Below, piece by piece: positions 1-10,439 of a stretch of 64,000 bases of DNA; positions within the stretch are counted from its first letter, which is position 1, and each line of letters begins with the position of its first letter. Source of the DNA: Silicimonas sp. (GTDB lineage Bacteria; Pseudomonadota; Alphaproteobacteria; Rhodobacterales; Rhodobacteraceae); contig JAJEAC010000093.1 in the NCBI GenBank assembly GCA_022824315.1, positions 109,690 through 173,689 on the forward strand, in the 5' to 3' direction. A model generated the notes under the pieces. It did no database searches and had not been told where the DNA came from. It was given only the letters and a program-made list of their open reading frames with translations. A program made the position numbers and the translations under genes.

Positions 1-1922
1 CGATTGAACGCGACGACCACGGCGTCGTTGTCGAGGGCGGCCGGTGCGGCCTCGGCCGAACACCTGATGGTCAGGCAGAAATTCGACAGGCCGGGATCCC
101 GCCAGTGAAGCGGGCCACCCGTGAAGTCGGTCCATTCCACGTCCGGCAGACCGTCGCTGGCGCGCAAGGCCCCATGCAGGAATCGCGTTTGGCACAGTGA
201 TGGATGCGCACGCCGGAAAGCCGAGAGCGCCTCGACAAACTCCAGGAGGTCGGCATCGGCCGATTTCCAGTTCACCCAGCCGATCTCGTTGTCCTGGCAA
301 TAGGCGTTGTTGTTTCCGTTCTGCGAATTTCCGAATTCGTCGCCGGCCAGAAGCATCGGCGTTCCCTGCGACAAGAACAGTGTTGCAAGCATGTTGCGGA
401 TGCGCCGGTGGCGCCGTGCTTGAATGTCGGGATCGTCGGATTCGCCCTCGACGCCGAAATTGTCGCTGAAATTGGCATGATGGCCGTCCTGGTTGTTGGC
501 GCAATTCGCCGCGTTGTGCTTGTCGGCGTACCGCGTGGTGTCAGCCAGCGTGAAACCGTCATGCGCGGCAACGAAATTGATCGAAGACCTGCTGCTCCGT
601 CCTGGCTGGCCAAACTTGTCGGCCGATCCCAGCAGCCTGCTGCCGAGTTCCTGGGCGCTGTGATCATCGCCACGCCAGTAGCGCCGAACCGTGTCACGAT
701 AACTGTCATTCCATTCCGAGAATTCGGCCGGGAATCCGCCCAGCTGGTAGCCGCCGGGTCCCACGTCCCAAGGTTCGGCAATCATGCGCACCTGCGACAG
801 GACGGGGTCCTGGCGCAACGCGTCGAAGAATCCGCCCCACGAATCGAACCCGTGATCTTCGCGCCCCAGGGTCGTGGCGAGGTCAAATCGGAACCCGTCC
901 ACGCCCATGCACTCGACCCAGAACCGCAGGCTGTCGAGCACCATGCGCAGCACGAATGGATGCGAGACGTTCAACGTGTTGCCGCAGCCGGTATCATTGA
1001 CATAGTAGCGCGGCTGCCCGGAAAGCAGCTTGTAGTAGGAGGCATTGTCGAGCCCGCGAAACGACAGCGTCGGTCCTCGGTGGTCGCCCTCCGCCGTGTG
1101 GTTGTAGACAACGTCCAGAATGACCTCGATTCCGGCTTCGTGGAACCGGTCCACCATGTGCCGAAAGCCCATGAGGCCGTTGGGGCCGAAATACCGTGGT
1201 TCAGCCACGAAGAACCCGATGGAGTTGTAGCCCCAGTAATTCTTCAGGCCGCGCTCGAGAAGGAATGAATCGTCTACGAACGCATGTACAGGCATCAACT
1301 CGATCGCCTTTGCGCCCAGCTTTTGCAAATGCTCAAGGATCGGATCGGTGGCCAGACCCTCGTAGGTGCCGCGCAGGTCTTCCGGCACCAGCGGATGCTG
1401 CTGGGTCAGGCCCCTGACATGAGCCTCATAGATCAAGTCGTTGCGGCTCTGCCGATGCCTGCCCTGCGTCAAGCCCTCGAACAGTCCGGGATCCGGGACA
1501 ACCGACCTTGGCACAAAGGGTGCGCTGTCGGAACGGTCGAACGACAGGTCTCCGCCTGAGGACGCCATGTCATAGCCATAGGTGCCAGGATGGTTTGTCC
1601 ACTGCCCGAAATACTCGCGCGCGTACGGATCGGCGAGCAGCTTGTTCGGGTTGAAACGGTGCCCCGATTCCGGCGTGTAGCTGCCATGGGCGCGATAGCC
1701 GTAGAGGCACCCGACCGGCAGACCCTCAACATAACCGTGCCATATCGACCCTGTACGTTCCGGCAGCGCGAGGCGGGACGTTTCCTTTGCCCCGTCAGGC
1801 GAAAAGAGGCAAAGCTCGATCTTCGTGGCATGTTCGGAAAAGACGGCGAAGTTCACGCCGCCGCCGTCATGGTTCGCGCCCAGGCGTTGGTGGTGTCCAG
1901 CGGAAACGGGGAACGACGTCAT
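1..1922 (-). CDS. glgX: glycogen debranching enzyme GlgX (C-terminus beyond window)
   Basis: Hydrolyses alpha-1,6 branches of glycogen that phosphorylase has trimmed. The reading frame is open from the ATG at 1922 to the window edge, giving about 640 residues; GlgX proteins are usually 650-710, so only the extreme C-terminus is missing. The first ~110 residues look like a CBM48 domain. The GH13 barrel follows, with GVDGFRFDLATTLGRE near residue 340 carrying the catalytic Asp, and the GlgX-type stretch DEFGNSQNGNNNAYCQDNE further on. It starts 19 bp after the glgA stop on the same strand, with GGAGG-like bases just upstream, so it is the last visible gene of the glg operon. Isoamylase TreX is the close alternative; the operon favours GlgX. 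Confidence 0.95.
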   Translation of the reverse strand, partial: MTSFPVSAGHHQRLGANHDGGGVNFAVFSEHATKIELCLFSPDGAKETSRLALPERTGSIWHGYVEGLPVGCLYGYRAHGSYTPESGHRFNPNKLLADPYAREYFGQWTNHPGTYGYDMASSGGDLSFDRSDSAPFVPRSVVPDPGLFEGLTQGRHRQSRNDLIYEAHVRGLTQQHPLVPEDLRGTYEGLATDPILEHLQKLGAKAIELMPVHAFVDDSFLLERGLKNYWGYNSIGFFVAEPRYFGPNGLMGFRHMVDRFHEAGIEVILDVVYNHTAEGDHRGPTLSFRGLDNASYYKLLSGQPRYYVNDTGCGNTLNVSHPFVLRMVLDSLRFWVECMGVDGFRFDLATTLGREDHGFDSWGGFFDALRQDPVLSQVRMIAEPWDVGPGGYQLGGFPAEFSEWNDSYRDTVRRYWRGDDHSAQELGSRLLGSADKFGQPGRSSRSSINFVAAHDGFTLADTTRYADKHNAANCANNQDGHHANFSDNFGVEGESDDPDIQARRHRRIRNMLATLFLSQGTPMLLAGDEFGNSQNGNNNAYCQDNEIGWVNWKSADADLLEFVEALSAFRRAHPSLCQTRFLHGALRASDGLPDVEWTDFTGGPLHWRDPGLSNFCLTIRCSAEAAPAALDNDAVVVAFN

Positions 1923-1941
1923 CTTGGAGGAACCCTTCGGC

Positions 1942-3378
1942 TCAGTCCGCAATCAGGCTGCGGTACATCGCGTCGTACGCCGCGGCCGAGGCGTCCCACC
2001 CGACCGGTTGACGCATGGCCCGGCGCACCATGGCGGACCAGGACCTCGGTCGCCGGTAGATCGCACACGCCCGCGCGATTGCCTGTTCAAGCATCGTGGC
2101 GTTGATCGGGGCGAACTGAAACCCGGTCGCGCACGCCGCGGCGAGCGCCGCCTCGTTCGCGTCTATGATCGTGTCAGCCAGGCCGCCCGTCCTCGCGACA
2201 ACGGGCAAGGTGCCGTAGCGCAACCCGTAGAGCTGGGTCAGGCCGCAAGGCTCGAATCGGGAGGGGATGAGAATGGCATCGCTTCCCCCTTGCAGGAGGT
2301 GCGACAGGGGCTCGTCATACCCGAGGGTCACGCCGACCTGCCCGGGGTGTCGGCTCGATGCCTCTGCGAATTGCCGCTCCAGCGCGCCGTCACCCGATCC
2401 AAGCACGGCAAGGCTTGCGCCCTCGGCCACCAGACCCGGCAAGCAGTCCAGCAGCATGTCGAGGCCCTTTTGCGATGTCAGTCGGCTGACGACGCAAAAG
2501 AGAGGCCCGTCACGCCGCTGCAACCCGAACCGCGCCTCGACTTCGCGCTTGTTTGCCCTTTTGCGCCTGAGTGATCGCGCGGAGTAGTTCTCAACGAGAT
2601 GAGGATCGGATTCCGGGTCCCATGTCGCGATATCGATACCGTTCAGGATCCCGATCAGATCGCTTCGGCGCTCTCGAAGAAGGCCCTCGAGACCCATTCC
2701 GAATCCCGGCGTGAGAAGTTCGCAGGCATAGCTCGGGCTTACCGCGGCGATCCTGTCAGACAGCGCCAGACCTGCCTTGAGGAAACTGATCTTGCCATAG
2801 TATTCGACCGCGTCCGCTGCGAACATCTCGGCTTTCAGCCTCAAGTTCGCCAGTTCAGACGCGTCGAACAGTCCTTGGAATGCAATGTTGTGGATGGTCA
2901 TGACCACGGGTGGCGAGGTTCGGCCGGATTGCGAAAGATACGCGGGCAACAAGCCGGCTTGCCAATCATGCACGTTCACGACGTCGGGCATCCATCCATC
3001 GGCGCCGTCGAATGCCAACTCCGCGCCAGCGTAGCAAAGTGCGGCGAACCGCAGGTGATTGTCGGGCCAGTCCTGTCCGTCCGGACCCAGATAGATGTTG
3101 CCATTCCGGTCATAGAGATGCGGCGCCACGAGCAACAGAACGTCCAGCCCCTCAGCATGGACGGCCCTGACCTCGGCCTTGCCGCCAAACAGGTCGTCAA
3201 GGACCTTGACCGTCGGACCACCGCCGGCGAGGCCCTGCAGTGCCGGGTAGGCCGGGATGAGTACCTTGACGTCCGTCCCTGCCGCGGCGAGCGCCTTGGG
3301 CAACGCGCCGATCACGTCGGCCAAGCCGCCGGTCTTTATGAACGGCGCGCATTCAGAGGCGACAAACAGGACCTTCAC
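1942..3378 (-). CDS. glgA: glycogen synthase (ADP-glucose type)
   Basis: Transfers glucose from ADP-glucose to the non-reducing end of alpha-1,4-glucan. The protein has 478 residues, the normal length for bacterial GlgA. The N-terminal GT5 signature with the ADP-glucose-binding KTGGL sits at residues 15-19 (MKVLFVASECAPF precedes it). The C-terminal half carries the GT-B motif region IPSRFEPCGLTQLYGLRYG and TGGLADT. It is one base from the stop of glgC, which indicates a tight operon. No damage is visible. It acts in the cytoplasm between GlgC and GlgB. Confidence 0.97.
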   Translation of the reverse strand: MKVLFVASECAPFIKTGGLADVIGALPKALAAAGTDVKVLIPAYPALQGLAGGGPTVKVLDDLFGGKAEVRAVHAEGLDVLLLVAPHLYDRNGNIYLGPDGQDWPDNHLRFAALCYAGAELAFDGADGWMPDVVNVHDWQAGLLPAYLSQSGRTSPPVVMTIHNIAFQGLFDASELANLRLKAEMFAADAVEYYGKISFLKAGLALSDRIAAVSPSYACELLTPGFGMGLEGLLRERRSDLIGILNGIDIATWDPESDPHLVENYSARSLRRKRANKREVEARFGLQRRDGPLFCVVSRLTSQKGLDMLLDCLPGLVAEGASLAVLGSGDGALERQFAEASSRHPGQVGVTLGYDEPLSHLLQGGSDAILIPSRFEPCGLTQLYGLRYGTLPVVARTGGLADTIIDANEAALAAACATGFQFAPINATMLEQAIARACAIYRRPRSWSAMVRRAMRQPVGWDASAAAYDAMYRSLIAD

Positions 3379-3379
3379 G

Positions 3380-4639
3380 TCAGCGCTCCAGTCGGTTGAT
3401 CATTGGCTGCGTGATCAGGCAGATCCCGTCTTCGGTACGCCGGAACCGCTTGGCATCCAGCTCGGCATCCTCGCCGACGACAAGTCCTTTCGGAATGGCA
3501 ACGCCGCGATCGATCACCGTGTTCTTCAGCCGCGCATTGCGGTTGATCACGACGTAGGGCAGTGCGACCACGCCTTCGAGTTGCGAGTAGGAATGGGTCC
3601 TGACCCCGGTGAACATCAGGCAGCGTTCAAGGCTGGAGCCCGAAATGATGCACCCGCCCGACACGATCGAGGAAATCGCGTGGCCGCGCCGACCGTCCTC
3701 GTTGTGGATGAACTTCGCGGGGGGCGTCAGTTCGGAATACGTCCAGATCGGCCAGGACTGGTCGTATAGATCGAGTTCCGGTCGGAAATCGGTCAGGTCG
3801 ATATTGGCCTGCCAAAAGGCGTCAACGGTTCCCACGTCGCGCCAATAGGCCTTCTCCTCCATGGATGACCGGATGCAGGACCGGCTGAAGGGGTGCGCAA
3901 TCGCCTTGCCGTCCCTGACGATCATCGGGATCAGGTCACCGCCGAAATCGTGGCCGTAATCCGGGTCGTCCCTCACCTCGTCAAAGAGCTTCAGAAGATA
4001 CTCGGTCTCGAACACGTAGATGCCCATGCTGGCCAGAGCCATGTCCGGGTGCCCCGGCATGGCGGGTGGATCCTTCGGCTTCTCAACGAATTCAAGAATG
4101 CGGTCTTCCGTATCGACTTTCATGACACCGAAGCCCGTCGCCTCCATGCGCGGCACTTCGATGCAGCCGACGGTGACATCCGCGCCGCTGTCGACGTGAT
4201 GCGCGATCATGACCGCGTAGTCCTGCTTGTAGATGTGGTCGCCTGCGAGGATCACGATGTATTTCGGCCCGTAGCTGCGGACGATCTCGGCGTTCTGCGA
4301 CACCGCATCCGCCGTTCCCTTGTACCAGTTTTCGTTGTTGAGTTGTTGGGAGGCGGGGAGAATGTCCAGCGACTCGTTCCGCTCGGCGCGAAAGAAGCTC
4401 CAGCCGCGCTGCAGGTGCCTGATCAGCGAGTGCGCCTTGTACTGGGTGGCAACACCGATGCGCCGAATGCCGGAATTCACGGCATTCGAAAGCGGGAAGT
4501 CGATGATGCGGCTTTTGCCGGCGAAAAACATGGCCGGCTTTGCCCGACGGTCTGTCAATTCAAACAATCTGCTGCCACGCCCGCCCGCGAGCACGAAGGC
4601 CATCGATTGCTGAGCCAGTTTGTGCGCCTCTCGATCCAT
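3380..4639 (-). CDS. glgC: glucose-1-phosphate adenylyltransferase (ADP-glucose pyrophosphorylase)
   Basis: Makes ADP-glucose from glucose-1-phosphate and ATP, the committed and normally allosterically controlled step of glycogen synthesis. The chosen start (MDREAHKL) gives 419 residues. It lies behind GGAGG at a good distance; a GTG nine codons upstream also keeps the frame open but would swallow that ribosome binding site. The nucleotidyl-transferase signature GGRGSRL is at 19-25, followed by RRAKPAMFF, the YKGTADAV segment and the left-handed beta-helix C-terminus with the usual [12 protein letters not shown]. It lies between glgB and glgA with a 1-bp gap on the glgA side. Confidence 0.97.
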   Translation of the reverse strand: MDREAHKLAQQSMAFVLAGGRGSRLFELTDRRAKPAMFFAGKSRIIDFPLSNAVNSGIRRIGVATQYKAHSLIRHLQRGWSFFRAERNESLDILPASQQLNNENWYKGTADAVSQNAEIVRSYGPKYIVILAGDHIYKQDYAVMIAHHVDSGADVTVGCIEVPRMEATGFGVMKVDTEDRILEFVEKPKDPPAMPGHPDMALASMGIYVFETEYLLKLFDEVRDDPDYGHDFGGDLIPMIVRDGKAIAHPFSRSCIRSSMEEKAYWRDVGTVDAFWQANIDLTDFRPELDLYDQSWPIWTYSELTPPAKFIHNEDGRRGHAISSIVSGGCIISGSSLERCLMFTGVRTHSYSQLEGVVALPYVVINRNARLKNTVIDRGVAIPKGLVVGEDAELDAKRFRRTEDGICLITQPMINRLER

Positions 4640-4672
4640 CCCTGTTCCTCCCTCTGAATTGGACACGGCTTC

Positions 4673-6898
4673 TCAGAAACCGCCGTCCAGTTCGAAAATC
4701 AGCGTGGAAAGCGGCGGCAAGGTCAGGCACAGGGAGTGCTCGCATCCCGATGCCGCAATCACGTCACTGTCGACGCCACCCAGGTTGCCGCGTCCTCCAC
4801 CCCCGTAGACTTCTGCATCGGTATTCAAGCGCTCGACCCAGCGGCCCGGCTCAGGAACACCGATGCGCCGATCCCGCCGTTCCACCGGAGTGAAATTGCA
4901 GACGACCAGCACGGGAGCACTTCCATCTTCACCGCGCCGGATCCAGGCGAAGACCGATTCATCGGCCGCACTGTCCTCAACCCACTGAAACCCGCCTGGC
5001 TTGCAGTCGAGCTGATGAAGGCTCGGCGTGTGCCGGTAGAGCGCGTTCAGGTCCCGGACCAGGTTCTGCACACCGCCATGCAGGTTGTTGTCGATCAGAT
5101 GCCAGTCGAGCGCGGCGTCGTGGTTCCACTCCCGCCCCTGCGCGAACTCGCAGCCCATGAAGAGCAGTTTCTTCCCCGGGTGACCCCACATGAAACCGTA
5201 ATAGGCGCGCAGGTTGGCAAACTTGTCGAGACCGTCGCCGGACATCTTGTCGAGCATCGAACCCTTGCCGTGAACCACCTCGTCATGGCTGATCGGCAGG
5301 ATGAAGTTCTCCGAGAAGGCATAGTCAATCCCGAATGCCATCTTGTGATGGTGGTGTTTTCGGTGAACCGGATCCTCGCTCATGTAAGCCAGCGTGTCAT
5401 TCATCCAGCCCATGTTCCACTTGAACCCGAAGCCGAGCCCGCCCTGGTCCACCGGGCCGCAGACGCCCGGGAAGGCCGTGCTTTCCTCGGCGACCATCAT
5501 GATTCCGGGCACGTCGCCATAGGCAACGGCATTGGTCCGTTGCAAAAAGGAGATGGCTTCCAGGTTTTCGCGGCCGCCATCCTTGTTCGGAATCCACTCA
5601 CCCTCTTTCCGCGAGTAGTCGCGATAGAGCATAGACGCCACTGCATCGACACGCAGGCCATCCACGTGATGCTCTTTCAGCCAGTAGAGCGCGTTGGCGA
5701 CGAGGTAGTTCGACACTTCGCGCCGACCATAGTTGTAGACAAGCGTGTTCCAGTCCGGGTGAAATCCCTCGCGGCGATCCTCGTGCTCGTAAAGCGACGT
5801 CCCGTCAAACCGACCCAGGCCGTGCCGGTCCTCGGGGAAATGGCCCGGAACCCAGTCCAGAATGAGACCAAGCTCCGCCGCGTGGCACGATTCGACCAAG
5901 TGGCGGAAATCGTTCGGCGTTCCGTAGCGTATCGTGGGCGAAAAAAGGCCGATCGGCTGATAGCCCCAGGATCCGCCAAACGGAAACTCCGAGACCGGCA
6001 GCAGCTCAACATGCGTGAAGCCCATGTCCTTGGCGTAGCCCACGAGTTGTGTCGCGTGTTCCGCATAGGACAGGGGCCTGTTGCCGTCCTCCTGGGCGCG
6101 TCTCCACGACCCCAGGTGGACTTCGTAGATCGAAATCGGCCGGTCGACGCGCTGCCGAGCCTCGCGCGTCGACATCCACGCCTCGTCGGTCCAGGCGCGA
6201 CGGTCCAGGCGCCGCACCACGGACGCGGTCCCGGGCGGGTGTTCGGCACCGAATCCGAATGGATCGGCCTTTTGCGGCAAGAGTTGACCATCCGGCCCAA
6301 GCAATTCGTACCTGTAAGCCTCGCCCTCCCCGATACCGGGCAGGAAAATTTCCCAGACGCCGGTCCGACCCCGTCGGCGCATGGCATGACGCCGGCCGTC
6401 CCAACCGTTGAAATCTCCCACGACCGACGCGCGACTGGCACTTGGTGCCCAGACCGCGAAATGCGTCCCGTCCGCCCCCTCGTGCTTCATGACATGAGCG
6501 CCGAGCGCGTTCCAGAGGTTCAGATGTGCGCCCTCGCCGATCAGGTGCTCGTCCAGTTCGCCAAGAACCGGCCCAAATCTGTACGGATCCTCGGCGACCC
6601 ACTGATCCCCGCCCTTGGTGATGCGCAGGAGATAGGCGAACGGCTCCTTGCGTCGAGCGGCCCGGCCGGCGAAGACATCCGGCGCGCCGGGCACCGGCCT
6701 GAGGACCGCGACCCGGCGCCTCGTGCTTGCGTCGAGCACCTCGATCCCGGTTGCGCCGGGCATGAAGACCCGGATCGTCTGCCTGCCATCAACGGCGTGC
6801 AGACCCAACACCGAAAACGGGTCCGCATGCGTGCCCGCCGCGATTTTCCGGGCGTCATCAGGCGGCATCAAGCGTTCAAGCCCGTTCGGAGACATCAT
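4673..6898 (-). CDS. glgB: 1,4-alpha-glucan branching enzyme
   Basis: Introduces alpha-1,6 branches into the growing glucan. The 741 residues match bacterial GlgB of about 730. An N-terminal GlgB-type domain is followed by CBM48 and a GH13 barrel. The catalytic Asp is in GLRVDAVASM (about residue 415), the acid Glu in MMVAEES (about 469) and the transition-state Asp in ISHDEVVHGKGSM (about 538). The start overlaps the glgP stop by 4 bp (ATGA), so the two are translationally coupled. No defects are seen. Confidence 0.97.
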   Translation of the reverse strand: MMSPNGLERLMPPDDARKIAAGTHADPFSVLGLHAVDGRQTIRVFMPGATGIEVLDASTRRRVAVLRPVPGAPDVFAGRAARRKEPFAYLLRITKGGDQWVAEDPYRFGPVLGELDEHLIGEGAHLNLWNALGAHVMKHEGADGTHFAVWAPSASRASVVGDFNGWDGRRHAMRRRGRTGVWEIFLPGIGEGEAYRYELLGPDGQLLPQKADPFGFGAEHPPGTASVVRRLDRRAWTDEAWMSTREARQRVDRPISIYEVHLGSWRRAQEDGNRPLSYAEHATQLVGYAKDMGFTHVELLPVSEFPFGGSWGYQPIGLFSPTIRYGTPNDFRHLVESCHAAELGLILDWVPGHFPEDRHGLGRFDGTSLYEHEDRREGFHPDWNTLVYNYGRREVSNYLVANALYWLKEHHVDGLRVDAVASMLYRDYSRKEGEWIPNKDGGRENLEAISFLQRTNAVAYGDVPGIMMVAEESTAFPGVCGPVDQGGLGFGFKWNMGWMNDTLAYMSEDPVHRKHHHHKMAFGIDYAFSENFILPISHDEVVHGKGSMLDKMSGDGLDKFANLRAYYGFMWGHPGKKLLFMGCEFAQGREWNHDAALDWHLIDNNLHGGVQNLVRDLNALYRHTPSLHQLDCKPGGFQWVEDSAADESVFAWIRRGEDGSAPVLVVCNFTPVERRDRRIGVPEPGRWVERLNTDAEVYGGGGRGNLGGVDSDVIAASGCEHSLCLTLPPLSTLIFELDGGF

Positions 6899-9303
6899 CT
6901 GGCAGCATTCCGCAACAATGAAGACGCGCCCCAGATATCCCCAGCGTATCCCCGTACGGTCCGATCAGACGAGAACCAGCCCATGCCTGCGGTGTTCAGC
7001 GCGGCGATTCTGGCCCAGTCGTCCGTGTCCTTGTATGCGACATCGACCTTGCGCTGCGTTTCGAAATAGCTGTCGAAGTCGCAGGTTACCAGAAAGTAGT
7101 CATGGTCGAAGAGATTCTGCAGCAGGCCCCGGTAACGCTCCGTGTCGCCCCCGGAGAAGATGCCTGAGGCCACCTGATCAAGCACCCGTTTCAGGCGCGG
7201 GCTGGCACTGATTGCCTCGCGCGCAAACCCCGCCACCGTCCGGCGCTCCATGACCTCCTCTGCAGCAAGTCCGAACAGAAAGAAGTTCTCGGAGCCGACA
7301 TGCTCGCGAATTTCGACATTTGCTCCGTCCAGCGTGCCTATCGTCGGGCTGCCATTCAGCGACAGCTTCATGTTGCCCGTGCCCGATGCCTCCATCCCCG
7401 CCGTGGAAATTTGCTCGGACAGATCGGAGGCAGGGATCAGGAGCTCCGCCATCGAGACATTGTAGTTCGCCGGATAGGCGACTTGCAGCAGACCGCTGGT
7501 CGCCTTGTCGCTGTTGATCGCGGCCGCCACGTCATTGATGAGATGGATGATCGACTTGGCCATGACGTAGCCAGGAGCCGCCTTTCCCCCGAAAAACTTG
7601 ACGCGCGGCGTCCAATCGCCGTTGGGCGCGTCCTTGATCTCGTTCCAGAGCGCAATGGTCTCCAGTATGTTCATGAGCTGGCGCTTGTATTCGTGGATTC
7701 GCTTGATCTGAACGTCGAACAAGGCGTCAGGATCGATCGACTGGCCGTCCCGATCCTTCAACCACCCTGCAAGGCGCATCTTGTTTTGCTTCTTGGCGGC
7801 GCGGAACCTGCCCCGGAAGCCGGCGTCCTCCGCATGTGCGCGCAGTTCGGACAGTCGCTGGAGATCATCCGCCCAGCCGGTCCCGATGGTCTCGTCGATC
7901 AGGTCGCGCAACGGCGCATTGCAGGAATGGAGCCAGCGTCGGGGCGTGATACCGTTGGTCTGGTTGATGATGCGATCGGGATAGGCGGCGTGCAGCCCCG
8001 CGAAGACCGTCTGTCTTGCCAGAGCCGTGTGGAGGGCAGACACGCCGTTCACCCGATGCGCCATCACGAAGGCAAGTTCACCCATTTTCACTTCGCCATT
8101 CTCGATGATGCGGACATCGCTGCCACTCCGACCCAGGTGATCTTCCTGAATGAACCGAATCAACTCGTGGTGGCGTGGCAGAATCCGCGCGAACAGACCT
8201 TCTGACCAACGTTCCAGCGCCTCAGGCAGAAGCGTGTGATTGGTGAAGGCCAGGCACGCGCGCACCGTCTCGATCGCCAGGCGCATCTCCATGCCATGTT
8301 CATCGACGAGCAGACGAATGAACTCCGGACCCGCAATCGCGGGGTGCGTGTCGTTGAGCTGGATCGCCACGTGGTCGGCAAGATCGGCGAGAGAATGGCG
8401 TTCCGAAAGCAATCGACGAAGAACGTCCTGGATCGACGCCGACGTGAAGAAATACTCCTGCTTGAGTCGCAGTTCCTTGCCCAGGTCCGTCGTGTCATCC
8501 GGATAGAGGACCCGCGAAATCGTCCGCGCAAGACTTTCCGGTGCATTGGCAGCCAAATAGTCGCCGCGATTGAAGCTTTCGAGATCAAAGAGCTTCGTGG
8601 GCCTGGCCGCCCAAAGCCGCAAGGTGTTGGCCCATTTGCCCTTCCAGCCGACCACTGGCGTGTCATGAGCCACGGCCGTGATGGTGTCCGCCGGCCGCCA
8701 GATCGCCTTGCCGCCACTCTCAGAAACGCTGCCGCCGAAATGGATCGGATAAGACACTTCAGGGCGTTCAAATTCCCAGGCATGGCGTTGAGCCAGCCAG
8801 GTCTCGGCGGTTTCGACCTGTGCTCCATTGTCGAAGTGCTGTTCAAACAGGCCCTGTTCGTAGCGGATGCCATACCCGTAGGCAGGGATCGCCAACGACG
8901 CGAGGCTGTCCATGAAACACGCCGCCAGCCGTCCCAGCCCGCCGTTTCCAAGCGCGGCGTCCGGCTCGTCGGCAACCACGGTGGAATAGTCCTGGCCCAG
9001 CGCCTCCATCGCCTCGCGCGCCACCGGTTCGACGCCAAGGTTCATGGTCACGTCCTCGATCAACCGACCGACCAGAAACTCCATAGACAGATAGTAGACG
9101 CGTTTTGCCCTAGCCCTGTAGGTTTCCCGGGTCGAGGCAAACCAAGGATCCACGACGAGGTCGCGCAACGTCAGCGAAAGCGCCATTCGCCAATCATAAA
9201 GCGTGGCGTGTTCGGGGTCCTTTCCCAGGGATGTCCTGAGGTGTCGGGCTATCCCCGTGCGGAAGGACTCCGTGTCCGCAAGGTTGAAGCTGTCTTTCGG
9301 CAT
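6895..9303 (-). CDS. glgP: glycogen phosphorylase
   Basis: Phosphorolytically releases glucose-1-phosphate from glycogen chain ends. I place the start at MPKDSFNLADTE (9303), giving 802 residues, close to E. coli GlgP. The frame is open for 47 more codons upstream, but those residues do not resemble the family. The pyridoxal-phosphate lysine is in EASGTGNMKLSLNG (about residue 643). The pattern NGGLGRLAACFMDS is also typical of phosphorylases. It is the first gene of the glg operon (glgP-B-C-A-X), which therefore encodes synthesis, branching, debranching and breakdown together. Confidence 0.97.
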   Translation of the reverse strand: MPKDSFNLADTESFRTGIARHLRTSLGKDPEHATLYDWRMALSLTLRDLVVDPWFASTRETYRARAKRVYYLSMEFLVGRLIEDVTMNLGVEPVAREAMEALGQDYSTVVADEPDAALGNGGLGRLAACFMDSLASLAIPAYGYGIRYEQGLFEQHFDNGAQVETAETWLAQRHAWEFERPEVSYPIHFGGSVSESGGKAIWRPADTITAVAHDTPVVGWKGKWANTLRLWAARPTKLFDLESFNRGDYLAANAPESLARTISRVLYPDDTTDLGKELRLKQEYFFTSASIQDVLRRLLSERHSLADLADHVAIQLNDTHPAIAGPEFIRLLVDEHGMEMRLAIETVRACLAFTNHTLLPEALERWSEGLFARILPRHHELIRFIQEDHLGRSGSDVRIIENGEVKMGELAFVMAHRVNGVSALHTALARQTVFAGLHAAYPDRIINQTNGITPRRWLHSCNAPLRDLIDETIGTGWADDLQRLSELRAHAEDAGFRGRFRAAKKQNKMRLAGWLKDRDGQSIDPDALFDVQIKRIHEYKRQLMNILETIALWNEIKDAPNGDWTPRVKFFGGKAAPGYVMAKSIIHLINDVAAAINSDKATSGLLQVAYPANYNVSMAELLIPASDLSEQISTAGMEASGTGNMKLSLNGSPTIGTLDGANVEIREHVGSENFFLFGLAAEEVMERRTVAGFAREAISASPRLKRVLDQVASGIFSGGDTERYRGLLQNLFDHDYFLVTCDFDSYFETQRKVDVAYKDTDDWARIAALNTAGMGWFSSDRTVRGYAGDIWGASSLLRNAAR

Positions 9304-9422
9304 GGCACTCGTCTCTTTCTTCAATGGCGGTTCAATTCGGTGGCCGAGTCCGAAGCGTAAGTGTACCGGCGGCCATTCGTTCTGCCGCCAATGGCACGCC
9401 CGCATGTGCGACCCCCGCTCGG

Positions 9423-10352
9423 CTACACCATCTCCCTTTCCCAAGGCGGGTTGGCCCCCGCCCTGGACACAGTCACCGCTGCGGCGGCACTTCCCAGTCC
9501 AAGTGCGGACTCCAATTCAGCGTCGGTCAGTTCTCCGATGCCGGCCCGCGACAGCTTGTTTTGGCGGGAAAGCCCCGCAAGGAACCCGGCGTTGAACGTA
9601 TCTCCCGCGCCAACGGTGTCCACGACGTCAACCATTACTGCCGACGATTCGACATCGCTGCCGGCAGCCGACATCCCAATCGCGCCTTCCCGTCCTTGAG
9701 TGGCGAGGACGAGTGACGGACCAAGTTCAAGAATCGATTGAAGCTTTTCCCGGATCGTTAGAGGTCGAGGCACGAGCCAATCCAGGTCTTCGTCAGAAAC
9801 TTTCACGATGTCGCATCTCTCCATCATGCGCTTGAGGCGACTACGAAACCGACCTTCATCGGCGATGAATGATGGCCGAATGTTCGGATCGAGCATTGCC
9901 AGCCGGGTCTCGGCTTCGCGCGCCAGAAGACTGGCGAACGTGTCGGCACAGGGTTCGCTGGCAAGGCTGATCCCACCGAAGAACAGGCAGTCGATTTCGG
10001 GATCAAGCGGCGGAATCTCTTCGGCGCTCAACATGCGCAACGCCGAATTCTCGTCAAAGAAGCTGTAGGACGCCTGGCCGTCCCTCAGCGCCACGAATGC
10101 CAGCGTCGTCGGACGGTCCGTCGAGACCGCGAACCTTGTGTCGACATGGCTGTCTTCCAGGGCTTGGCGGAGCTGCGCGCCAAAGAGATCTGACGACAGC
10201 CCTGTCAGCAAGCCCGCATCAACGCCCAAACGGCCCAAGGCGATCGCCGTGTTGAAGACGGCGCCGCCCGGGTGGGGCACAAAGCAGGCCTGTCCGTCAG
10301 CCGTTTCCGACGGAATCATGTCCATGAGCGATTCGCCACAGCACAAAATCAT
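9423..10352 (-). CDS. frk: fructokinase, PfkB family
   Basis: Probably phosphorylates fructose released by mannitol/sorbitol dehydrogenases to fructose-6-phosphate. The 309 residues start at MILCCGESLMDMIP behind GGGAG. The PfkB signature DTVGAGDTFNAGF (about residues 245-257) holds the catalytic Asp and anion hole. The N-terminal segment HPGGAVFNTAIALGRLG is typical of fructokinases in Rhodobacterales polyol clusters. It lies between the polyol dehydrogenase genes and glgP on the same strand, which supports fructose as substrate. A different ketose or 2-keto-3-deoxygluconate would be the main alternative. Confidence 0.85.
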   Translation of the reverse strand: MILCCGESLMDMIPSETADGQACFVPHPGGAVFNTAIALGRLGVDAGLLTGLSSDLFGAQLRQALEDSHVDTRFAVSTDRPTTLAFVALRDGQASYSFFDENSALRMLSAEEIPPLDPEIDCLFFGGISLASEPCADTFASLLAREAETRLAMLDPNIRPSFIADEGRFRSRLKRMMERCDIVKVSDEDLDWLVPRPLTIREKLQSILELGPSLVLATQGREGAIGMSAAGSDVESSAVMVDVVDTVGAGDTFNAGFLAGLSRQNKLSRAGIGELTDAELESALGLGSAAAAVTVSRAGANPPWEREMV

Positions 10353-10439
10353 GATGGAATCTCCCAAACCGTGCCCCGTCACCCGTCGCGCAAGTATCGG
10401 AACTTATATCGAAAAGTCACATCGTGTCTCCCGTTGAAT

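Noticed and set aside
204..1268. 354-codon plus-strand open frame
   Set aside because: It is antisense to glgX, whose GH13 motifs are unmistakable on the minus strand.
4736..7069. 777-codon plus-strand open frame
   Set aside because: It is antisense to glgB, a clear gene with all catalytic motifs. Long antisense frames are common in GC-rich DNA.
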